From: Candidatus Bipolaricaulota bacterium
GTDB lineage: Bacteria; Bipolaricaulota; Bipolaricaulia; Bipolaricaulales; Bipolaricaulaceae
NCBI GenBank assembly: GCA_021163465.1
Contig: JAGGWU010000101.1
Span: 1 to 13,275 of the forward strand
Length of the DNA stretch: 13,275 bases
Direction: 5' to 3'
Positions 1-5,506 of this stretch are shown one piece after another. How positions within the stretch are numbered: the stretch's first letter is position 1; every line of letters begins with the position of its first letter. The notes beneath the pieces were generated by a model, which ran no database searches, was not told where the DNA came from, and saw nothing but the letters and a program-made list of their open reading frames with translations. The position numbers and the translations under genes were made by a program.

Positions 1-28
1 CCACCTCGCCTTCCAAGAACTCGAACAT
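1..28 (-). CDS. ruvA: RuvA N-terminus, Holliday junction helicase subunit (partial)
   Basis: Only the first nine codons are inside the window, on the minus strand, reading MFEFLEGEV before the left edge. RuvA proteins typically begin with a very similar M-[IFY]-x-[FY]-[LI]-x-G-x-[LV] segment, the first strand of the OB-fold that binds four-way DNA junctions, so I read this as the start of ruvA. The ATG lies only 6 nt beyond the TAG stop of the IMPACT-family gene, which fits operon coupling. No clear Shine-Dalgarno sequence is visible just upstream. Nine residues cannot prove identity; a different gene with a similar start remains possible. Confidence 0.4.
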
Positions 29-34
29 GACGCG

Positions 35-634
35 CTATTCTACCGGCCGGACCTCTCCCCACGGTCGGATTCCATCTTCCAGGTCCGGGACGCGGTCCCA
101 GGGGATCTCCAGGGCCACGACCACCCGACCTCCCACGTATTCCCGGGAGCGGATCTTCGCACCCAATCGGGAAAGGAGCGAAAACGCTCGGCCCGAATGC
201 TCCGGGTGAAAGGTCAGCCGGTACCTCCCTCGAGGTACATACTGCACGATCCCTGCATCCTCAAGGGCCAAGGAGGCCGCATCGCGGTACGCCCGCCGCA
301 GTCCACCCACCCCGAGCTTCACCCCGCCGAAATAACGTACCACCACGACGAGGACGTTCACCAAGTCCTTCCCCCGCAGGAGCTCGAGGATCGCCCATCC
401 GGCGGAGCGAGCGGGTTCCCCGGCGTCGTCGGCCCGCTCGAGGATTTTCTTCCCCTTAAGGACGCGGTACGCATAGACCACGTGACGGGCATCGCGGTAT
501 TCACGCCGCAGCTCATCCACATGGACTGCGGCCTCTCCCGCCGTGGACAGCGGATAGGCGAAGGAGAGGAATCGAGAGCGTTTCTCTACGAGCTTCCCGC
601 GTCCCGGTTCAGCCAGTGTCCACATCGAAGACAA
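35..634 (-). CDS. IMPACT/YigZ (UPF0029) family protein
   Basis: A 199-residue protein of the YigZ/IMPACT family, usual length about 200. Eukaryotic IMPACT modulates translational control through Gcn1/Gcn2; the bacterial role is unsettled. Family marks seen here: KRSRF at residues 18-22, DARH at 48-51, DDAGEP at 69-74, and a conserved hydrophobic/glycine block at about 95-116 (VVVVRYFGG, then KLGVGGL). A C-terminal DUF1949-type ferredoxin-like domain follows from about 135. The start used is TTG at 634, preceded by a purine-rich GAGGAAGAG 7 nt upstream; an ATG at 625 in the same frame lacks a visible ribosome binding site. The start overlaps the 3' end of the upstream gene (stop at 609-611), so the two are probably translationally coupled. 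The putative ruvA follows within 6 nt. Confidence 0.88.
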   Translation of the reverse strand: MSSMWTLAEPGRGKLVEKRSRFLSFAYPLSTAGEAAVHVDELRREYRDARHVVYAYRVLKGKKILERADDAGEPARSAGWAILELLRGKDLVNVLVVVVRYFGGVKLGVGGLRRAYRDAASLALEDAGIVQYVPRGRYRLTFHPEHSGRAFSLLSRLGAKIRSREYVGGRVVVALEIPWDRVPDLEDGIRPWGEVRPVE

Positions 635-1385
635 GGGGTGGCTCTTCCTCGCTCAACCGCTTGAGCTCCGCAAAAGCGCGGCTTACGGCATCCTCTTCCC
701 CCGAAATGAGCAGGGTCACCGCGCCCTCCCCCGGTCCTACCCCACAGGATGCCAGGTGTCGGGCGCGCACCCCGTAGAGGAGCTCCACCGCTTCGGTCTC
801 CGTCACCACCGTTCCCTGCAGGGGATATAGGCCGATGGGGTATCCCATGGCCGCTTGCAGCCGCTCGATGCCGAGATCGCGGGATAGGGCGAGTACCGAG
901 CCGTGGATGCTCTTGGTGCGGGAGATGGGGATGACGATCTCCGCCCCCCGGGCCAGGGCCGGGACCACGTACCGTCCCACGGTGCCGCCGTCCCGGGAGG
1001 CCACGAACACCCCCACGTTTCCGGCGGAATCCAGGACGTTTCCCCCCTTGATTACCACGTCGCCCGCCGAGAGCCGCTCCAGCACCTCTTCTGGCGGTAG
1101 CTCCACAGGCGTGCCCCGGACCAACACCAACTCCTTGCCCCGCCTCTCGGCGGGCACTACGGCTAATTCCCGGCCGATGTAACCGGCGCAGTGGGAAACC
1201 TTGTCCACGGGACGGCCCGTGAGCTCCTCCGCTACGTAGGCGTTGGTCGTCCCCAGGGTGACCACCACCATCCCCTCTTCCAGGGCCCGCTTCACCTGGG
1301 GAAGGGCTACAACGCCCTTGGCGATGAGCCGCTTCGCCGCCCCCTGGTGTAGTACCACCACCGCCTTGGCCTTTTTCCGCTCCAT
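609..1385 (-). CDS. Conserved hypothetical protein with GTTNAYVAEEL motif, unknown function
   Basis: A 258-residue predicted cytoplasmic protein that I cannot assign to a named family. It has strongly ordered motifs: AAKRLIAKGVVALPQV at about 16-31, GTTNAYVAEELTG at 45-57, GDVVIKGGNVLDSAGNVGVF at 108-127, a segment around GGTVGRYVVPALARGAEIVIP at about 133-153, MGYPIGLYPLQGTVVTETEA at 180-199 and a Gly-rich stretch ending near GEGA at 219-222. The GTTN and KGGN-x-x-D patterns look like ligand or nucleotide-binding loops, but that is inference. The frame stays open to 1769, yet that 128-residue extension is antisense to the acyl-CoA synthetase relic and is Pro/Arg/His-rich, so I start at ATG 1385. 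No signal peptide or membrane segment is seen. It is co-oriented and overlapping with the IMPACT gene. Confidence 0.8.
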   Translation of the reverse strand: MERKKAKAVVVLHQGAAKRLIAKGVVALPQVKRALEEGMVVVTLGTTNAYVAEELTGRPVDKVSHCAGYIGRELAVVPAERRGKELVLVRGTPVELPPEEVLERLSAGDVVIKGGNVLDSAGNVGVFVASRDGGTVGRYVVPALARGAEIVIPISRTKSIHGSVLALSRDLGIERLQAAMGYPIGLYPLQGTVVTETEAVELLYGVRARHLASCGVGPGEGAVTLLISGEEDAVSRAFAELKRLSEEEPPLVFDVDTG

Positions 1386-1393
1386 GGCGGTAC

Positions 1394-1423
1394 GATATAA
1401 CCCCAAAAAGGAATTCCGGACAA
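1394..1423 (-). promoter_or_regulatory. Possible promoter for the 1385 minus-strand gene (leaderless type)
   Basis: On the minus strand, TTGTCC (1423-1418), an 18-nt spacer and TATATC (1399-1394) precede the ATG at 1385 by 8 nt. No Shine-Dalgarno sequence lies between, so transcription could start at or next to the ATG. The -35 matches the consensus at only three of six bases, so this is a weak call. Confidence 0.28.
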
Positions 1424-1427
1424 AGGG

Positions 1428-2126
1428 GTGCCTTGGACCAAGGAGGAGTACGAACGGGAAAGGCGCGAGTTCAGATGGGACATCCCCGCGGACTACAGCA
1501 TCGCCCAGGCGGTGGACGACCACGCCTGGCGGCACCCGGAGAAGCCCGCGGTGGTGTGGGAGTCCGAAGCGGGCGAGCGGCGTACCCTGAGCTGGGGGGA
1601 GCTTTCCTCGCGATTCGCCGCGGTCCTGATGAAGCTCGGGGGTGAAAAAAGGAGACCCCGTCCTCCACATCTTCCCCCGGCTCCCCGAGGCCTTCATCGC
1701 GCAGATCGGGACCTTCAAGGCCGGGGGCGTGGCCGTCCCTTGTACGGAGATGCTCCGGGCGAAGGACATTATCTACCGGGTCGAGGTCTCGGGGGCGCGG
1801 GTCGTGGTGGCCCATACCTCCACCGCCGACGAAGTTGAGGAAGTCCGGGGCTATCCATCCTCATCGGGGGTAAGCGCTCAGGATGGCTTTCCTTGCACCC
1901 GGAACGCGGTGAGGCTTTCGTGATCCTGGCGCCGAGGTACGAGCCCGCGGAGGAGCTTGTGCGGGAACTTCAAAACTATGTGAAGGAGCTAACCGCTCCG
2001 TACAACTATCCCCGGGAGATCGGGTTCGTGACCGAACTCTCCAAGACCTCGAGCGGAAAGATCAAGCGCGCCGAGCTGAGGAAACGTGAGTACGAACACG
2101 AAGGCCTCAAGCCTCCGGGGAAGTAA
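1428..2126 (+). pseudogene. Acyl/acetyl-CoA synthetase (AMP-forming) remnant with internal deletion
   Basis: Remains of an AMP-dependent acyl-CoA synthetase of the medium-chain/acetyl type (normally about 550 residues). From GTG 1428 the first frame gives the N-terminal domain (PWTKEEYERERREF, HPEKPAVVW, RTLSWGELS). At 1637-1645, inside G5/A6 runs, the homologous sequence moves to another frame (KKGDPVLHIFPRLPEAFIAQ, TFKAGGVAVPC). Around 1838-1860 it returns to the first frame (SILIGGKRSGWLSLH). That stretch is joined directly at about 1893 to the C-terminal end (RGEAFVILAPRYEP, TAPYNYPREI, KTSSGKIKRAELR, the A10 lysine region). Roughly 300 residues are missing, including the P-loop-like TSGTTG motif and the A5-A8 motifs, so no active enzyme can be made. 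Either single-base shift could be a sequencing error; the deletion is less easily explained that way. Confidence 0.85.
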
Positions 2127-2299
2127 ACCCCATGTCCCACTGGGGCAAGGCGGAGCATTTTGGTGGCGGACACGGTAGAAAGCAAGGCTTGGGGTTACTT
2201 TGCGCTGCCAGGCCGCGGAGTCTTGAAAACCGATTCCCGTATCGCCCTAACCTGTAAGGTTTTGAGCGACAAGCTCTAGAGTACAAAGTTGGAAAGGGA
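2127..2299. other. Short intergenic stretch between two converging 3' ends
   Basis: This 173-bp gap lies between the end of the acyl-CoA synthetase relic and the end of the minus-strand protease gene. I see only weak small dyads (AACCT/AGGTT at 2249-2261; GAGC/GCTC near 2264-2275), none followed by a T-run on either strand. There is no credible open reading frame or RNA gene. Confidence 0.5.
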
Positions 2300-3571
2300 T
2301 CAGTTCCCGCGGCGGACCACAAGGGTTTTTCCATCTTGGCGTATAACTTCTACCTTGTCCCCTCGGGATACAGGCTCCTCAGCACGGGCGCGCCAATATT
2401 CCCCCCGTACCAGTACCCATCCTTCCTTTCCCCCGGGAACGAGGTCGGTTTTGGCCACCCCAGTCAGGCCCACCATGGTGGTCAACGGTTTGGGACGGCG
2501 ACGTTGGGCAAGAAGGCCTTTTGAGACCACGAACACGAAAAAGGCCGTCACCGTTCCCACCACCCCGATCACCGTCCAACGCGAGAGGCCGATGGCGGGA
2601 TTCTCTACCTCAAAGAGGCTGAAGGAGCCCAAAAGGAGGCTTATCACCCCCCCGGTAGTCAGTATCCCATGGGTGGGAGTGAACACATCCAGGACCATAA
2701 GCAGCACTCCAAAGAGGATGAGCCCCAGGCCCGCCAGATTTATGGGCAAAACCTGCAACCCCATTAGGGCGAGGATCAGCGAGATTCCCCCGATCACGAA
2801 CCCAATACCAATCCCCGGGGAGAGAAACTCGTAGATCAAGCCATATAGCCCGATAATGAGCAGGATGTAAACGAGGTTAGGATCCGCAAGATAGGAGAGA
2901 AGCCGTTCCCGAAGGGTCTTCTTCACCCGGACCACGGGGATGCCGGCGGTCTCGATAACACGTCCGTCCGGTAGTTTCCAGCCGTTCAAGGAAGCAAGGA
3001 GCTCGTCCAAATCGTTAACCACAAGGTCAATTACCCCGAGCTCCAACGCCTCAATGGCGGTGGCGGTAGCCGATTCCCGCACCGCCCTTTCCGCCCAGTC
3101 GGCGTTGCGGCCCCGGAGTTCGGCGATGGCGCGAATTCGGGAGGCGGCGTCGTTCAGTGCCTTCTCCGCCATGGGTTCCCCTTCTTCGGGACTGTCCCCG
3201 GTGAGGAGCACGGGATGCGCCGCCCCCACGCTGGTACCGGGGGCCATGGCGGCGATGTCGGCCGAAAGCAGGATGAAGGTCCCGGCCGAGGCTGCCCTGG
3301 CTCCGGCCGGGTAGACGTAAACCACCACCGGGACCTCCGAGGCGATGATCCCCTCCACAATCTCCTTGGTGGCCGAGTCGAGCCCTCCTGGAGTATCGAG
3401 AAGGATCACCACCAACGGGGCTCCCTCCTCGACCGCCAACCTAAGCCCTCGCAGGACATACTCCTGGACCACAGGATTGATGGAACCCTCCACCTCCAAA
3501 AGGAGAATCTCCCCCCCGAACAAGGGCACGCACAACGCAAGCAGCGCCACCATAAAAGCCAAGAACCTCAT
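2300..3571 (-). CDS. NfeD family membrane-bound ClpP-class serine protease (NfeD1b type)
   Basis: A full-length 423-residue protein of the long NfeD class, like Pyrococcus PH1510. An N-terminal signal/anchor (about 1-20) is followed by a ClpP/SppA-fold protease domain (21-215) with LLDTPGGLDSA at 57-67 and the serine motif AASAGTF (Ser95). A lysine (Lys137, in MAEKALND) sits 42 residues later, matching the Ser-Lys dyad spacing known for PH1510 (Ser97/Lys138). Four to five membrane helices span about 230-350, and a C-terminal OB-fold (NfeD) domain occupies about 365-423. PH1510 cleaves the C-terminal hydrophobic part of a stomatin partner; no stomatin gene is in this window. The start ATG has no good Shine-Dalgarno sequence. 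It is divergent from the DUF4384 gene. Confidence 0.92.
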   Translation of the reverse strand: MRFLAFMVALLALCVPLFGGEILLLEVEGSINPVVQEYVLRGLRLAVEEGAPLVVILLDTPGGLDSATKEIVEGIIASEVPVVVYVYPAGARAASAGTFILLSADIAAMAPGTSVGAAHPVLLTGDSPEEGEPMAEKALNDAASRIRAIAELRGRNADWAERAVRESATATAIEALELGVIDLVVNDLDELLASLNGWKLPDGRVIETAGIPVVRVKKTLRERLLSYLADPNLVYILLIIGLYGLIYEFLSPGIGIGFVIGGISLILALMGLQVLPINLAGLGLILFGVLLMVLDVFTPTHGILTTGGVISLLLGSFSLFEVENPAIGLSRWTVIGVVGTVTAFFVFVVSKGLLAQRRRPKPLTTMVGLTGVAKTDLVPGGKEGWVLVRGEYWRARAEEPVSRGDKVEVIRQDGKTLVVRRGN

Positions 3572-3582
3572 CGCCGCAGGTT

Positions 3583-3588
3583 ATTGTA
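3583..3588 (-). promoter_or_regulatory. Possible -10 element (TACAAT) upstream of the NfeD gene
   Basis: Minus-strand TACAAT lies 11 nt before the NfeD ATG. No convincing -35 hexamer is at the expected distance and no ribosome binding site lies in between, so a very short leader is possible. The 87-bp divergent gap 3572-3658 must also hold the promoter of the plus-strand DUF4384 gene, for which I see no clear match. Confidence 0.3.
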
Positions 3589-3658
3589 TCTCGCCCCTTT
3601 ATGTTTTCCGCGAAACCCCCGCCCCGGGAGGGGTGTATACCAAGCGGAGGTGACGGAA

Positions 3659-4420
3659 ATGAGGAAAAGAGCGGTGCTTTTCGGGATACTGATCGCGGTG
3701 GGGCTTATGGCGTCGGCACAGCAAGGCGTTTCCCCGTTGGGGCTCCAGCCCGAACCCCCACCCGGGCTCACGGCCTCCATCTGGCCGGAACGGCCGCAGT
3801 ACCGAATCGGGGAGTATGCCAGGATCTACTTTTACGTTTCACAGCCGGCCTATGTCTACATCTTCGACTTCGCTCCCGACGGAAAGGTAACCCAGCTCTT
3901 CCCCAACTATTACTCCCCCAACGCTTACGTCTCCGCCGGGACCCATGTGCTCCCCGACAACCCCAACTGGAAGCTGAGGGTTACCCCGCCTCCCGGCACG
4001 GACAGGCTCCTCCTCATCGCCAGTACCATACCCCTTTCCTTCCCCACCGGGGATCCCATGAACCCCTATCCGTTGATGGGCCCCACGCCCGATGAAGGAC
4101 GGGCCAGGATCTTGGGGATCGTTCCCGAACCGAATTGTGGATGTTACGTCACCGCCTGGAACACCGTGGAGATCCTTCCCGCCTACAGCTACGGCGTAGT
4201 GCCCTGTCCTCCGTGTTGGTACGGCCCCTGCCCCCCTTGCCCTGGGTACATCGTGCCTCCCTGTGCATATCCCTGCGTCTGGGGCTGGTACCTCGACTCG
4301 AGCGGCGCCTGGCACATGTTCATCGGCGAGTGCCCGGCCGACGCCCGGATATGTTGGTACTTCCAAAACGGGCGATGGCACATGAGAATCCGGCTCTGCT
4401 TCGGGAGCGGCTGCCCCTGA
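3659..4420 (+). CDS. Secreted DUF4384 domain protein with Cys/Pro-rich C-terminal tail
   Basis: A 253-residue exported protein. The signal peptide covers about residues 1-20 (MRKRAVLFGILIAVGLMASA, with a likely cut after ASA). A DUF4384 domain runs from about 40 to 125: YRIGEYARIYFYVSQPAYVY, FDFAPDGKVTQLFPN, then a conserved LRVTPPPGTDRLLLIAS segment. DUF4384 domains occur in secreted or surface proteins, often fused to protease or kinase domains; their function is unknown. After the domain come about 90 residues with 12 cysteines, including PCPPC, GPCPPC and PPCAYPC clusters, and two WH-M motifs (GAWHMF, RWHMRI). The tail could form disulfides or bind metal. The start is set by a strong ribosome binding site GGAGGTGA 5 nt upstream. 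The gene ends before an intrinsic terminator and appears monocistronic. Confidence 0.82.
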   Translation: MRKRAVLFGILIAVGLMASAQQGVSPLGLQPEPPPGLTASIWPERPQYRIGEYARIYFYVSQPAYVYIFDFAPDGKVTQLFPNYYSPNAYVSAGTHVLPDNPNWKLRVTPPPGTDRLLLIASTIPLSFPTGDPMNPYPLMGPTPDEGRARILGIVPEPNCGCYVTAWNTVEILPAYSYGVVPCPPCWYGPCPPCPGYIVPPCAYPCVWGWYLDSSGAWHMFIGECPADARICWYFQNGRWHMRIRLCFGSGCP

Positions 4421-4450
4421 ATCCCTGCCGCAACGCAAGGGCCCGCAGGG

Positions 4451-4478
4451 AGGCCCGGCCATCAGGCCGGGCCTTTTT
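4451..4478 (+). terminator. Intrinsic terminator of the DUF4384 gene
   Basis: A perfect 10-bp GC-rich stem AGGCCCGGCC (4451-4460) and GGCCGGGCCT (4465-4474) encloses an ATCA loop and runs into TTTTT, about 30 nt after the DUF4384 stop. The T-run is on the plus strand only. The left arm and loop also encode the final codons and the TGA stop of the convergent minus-strand gene. Confidence 0.9.
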
Positions 4479-4932
4479 CGACGGCGGAAAGGAGGGCCTT
4501 TAACGCTACACCCCACGAGGCCACGTACCTTTCCCAACGGGAAACATAGAGGCCTTCCACCGGCCTTGCGAGCTCGAGCGAAAGGAGCCAACGATCCGGA
4601 GGTTGTCGCAGCCGCTGCAGGAAAAGCCCTTGATCCCATAACGCCTCCTCCGGGAAAGGCTCTATCCCTTCCACTTCCTGCGGCGGTTCGCCGTGCTCGA
4701 TCCTCAAGAGGGGACCTTCACCGGAGGGGCGCCTGCAGGCACGGATAAGGCCCTCCAAGGCTTCCCACAGCCGATCTGCCCCGTGCAATGGCGGAAACTC
4801 CCGCGCTTCGATGGCCCAAATCCCTTTGCCGGAACGCTCGATGCGGCGAATACGCAGGTAATCGGGCGGAAAGTAAAGGGGAAACCCACGGATCTTTTCC
4901 CAGCGCCATCCCCTCCAACGCCAAAGGGCCAT
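4462..4932 (-). CDS. Trp-rich hypothetical protein at the end of the leu-type operon
   Basis: A 156-residue protein I do not recognise. It holds 10 tryptophans, four of them in the first 11 residues (MALWRWRGWRW). It is rich in Arg and Glu, without signal peptide or membrane helix, and probably cytoplasmic. Conserved-looking strings include FPLYFPPDYLRIRRI (about 17-31) and SLELARPVEGLYVSRWERYV near the C-terminus. The ATG at 4932 follows a short GGAG only 2-3 nt away. It begins 42 nt after the dehydratase small-subunit gene on the same strand, so it may be the last gene of that operon. The coding signal looks real in length and composition, but no function can be assigned. Its stop codon lies in the loop of the convergent gene's terminator. 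Confidence 0.62.
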   Translation of the reverse strand: MALWRWRGWRWEKIRGFPLYFPPDYLRIRRIERSGKGIWAIEAREFPPLHGADRLWEALEGLIRACRRPSGEGPLLRIEHGEPPQEVEGIEPFPEEALWDQGLFLQRLRQPPDRWLLSLELARPVEGLYVSRWERYVASWGVALKALLSAVEKGPA

Positions 4933-4974
4933 GGCTCCGACATCTCGATTTTAGCCGGCTCACCCAACCTCTTC

Positions 4975-5496
4975 TCAGCGGGGCTTCAACCGCAGAAGCC
5001 CGCCGGCACGGTAGATCTCCAACGCTACCTCGGACATGGGCTTTGCCCTGGCGATGAGACGACCGTCGGGGGCCCTTACCTCACCGGTTTCGAGGTCCAC
5101 CACCACTTCATCCGAGTCCATAAGCTCCCTTATCGGGATCTCCGAAATCTCGAGGAGAGGAAGCCCCGAGTTGATGGCGTTACGCTTGTAGATGGCGCCG
5201 AAGGACTTCCCCACGATGGCCCCAATCCCCAGGGCCAAGAAACAGTCCACCGCGTGTTGCCGCGAGGAACCCGCTCCGAAGTTCTCGCCCACGAACAGGA
5301 TATCCCCGGGACGAACCTTTTCGGGGAAGTCTTCCCAGCCCGCGAGGTTGCTGAACGCGTACTTCCTCATCTCCCCCGGATCGGTGATGGCCAGATACGC
5401 GTTGTGGTAGATCTGGTCCGTGTCGATATCGTCGATGAGCCTCCCCTCTGCATCGAGGATCACCCACGGCTTTCCCCGGATCAAAGTAGGTTTCAT
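4975..5496 (-). CDS. leuD: 3-isopropylmalate dehydratase-type small subunit (second copy, atypical)
   Basis: A 173-residue swivel-domain subunit of the aconitase superfamily, which would pair with the large subunit encoded just upstream. Motifs: DIDTDQIYHNAYLAITDP at 23-40 (the loop that helps choose substrate; YLAI here against the YLRT often seen in isopropylmalate isomerases), GENFGAGSSRQHAVDCF at 70-86 with the phosphate/carboxylate-binding GSSR, and KRNAINSG at 104-111. The family isomerises 2- and 3-hydroxy tri- or dicarboxylates (isopropylmalate, homocitrate, citramalate, dimethylmalate). It starts 10 nt after the large-subunit gene with a GGAGGGGGAG ribosome binding site. It differs clearly from the other small subunit at 8209-8703, so this is not a recent duplicate. 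The exact substrate is uncertain. Confidence 0.85.
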   Translation of the reverse strand: MKPTLIRGKPWVILDAEGRLIDDIDTDQIYHNAYLAITDPGEMRKYAFSNLAGWEDFPEKVRPGDILFVGENFGAGSSRQHAVDCFLALGIGAIVGKSFGAIYKRNAINSGLPLLEISEIPIRELMDSDEVVVDLETGEVRAPDGRLIARAKPMSEVALEIYRAGGLLRLKPR

Positions 5497-5506
5497 CTCC
5501 CCCTCC

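Noticed and set aside
1386..1769. 128-residue N-terminal extension of the minus-strand 609-1385 gene
   Set aside because: It is antisense to the recognisable acyl-CoA synthetase relic, is Pro/Arg/His-rich and carries none of the motif regularity of the downstream part; ATG 1385 starts the ordered region.
2128..2145. CCCCA/TGGGG hairpin after the acyl-CoA synthetase relic as a terminator
   Set aside because: The stem is only 5 bp and no T-run follows on either strand.
2205..2245. Stretch with CTTGAAAA flanked by GCGGAGT and ACCGATTC, like a tRNA-Ser (TGA) anticodon arm
   Set aside because: No matching acceptor stem, D-arm or GGTTCGAATCC-type T-arm is present on either strand at the right distances.
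3215..3658. Upstream extension of the DUF4384 reading frame (401-aa version)
   Set aside because: It runs antisense through the NfeD protease gene and past a perfect GGAGGTGA ribosome binding site and signal peptide start at 3659.
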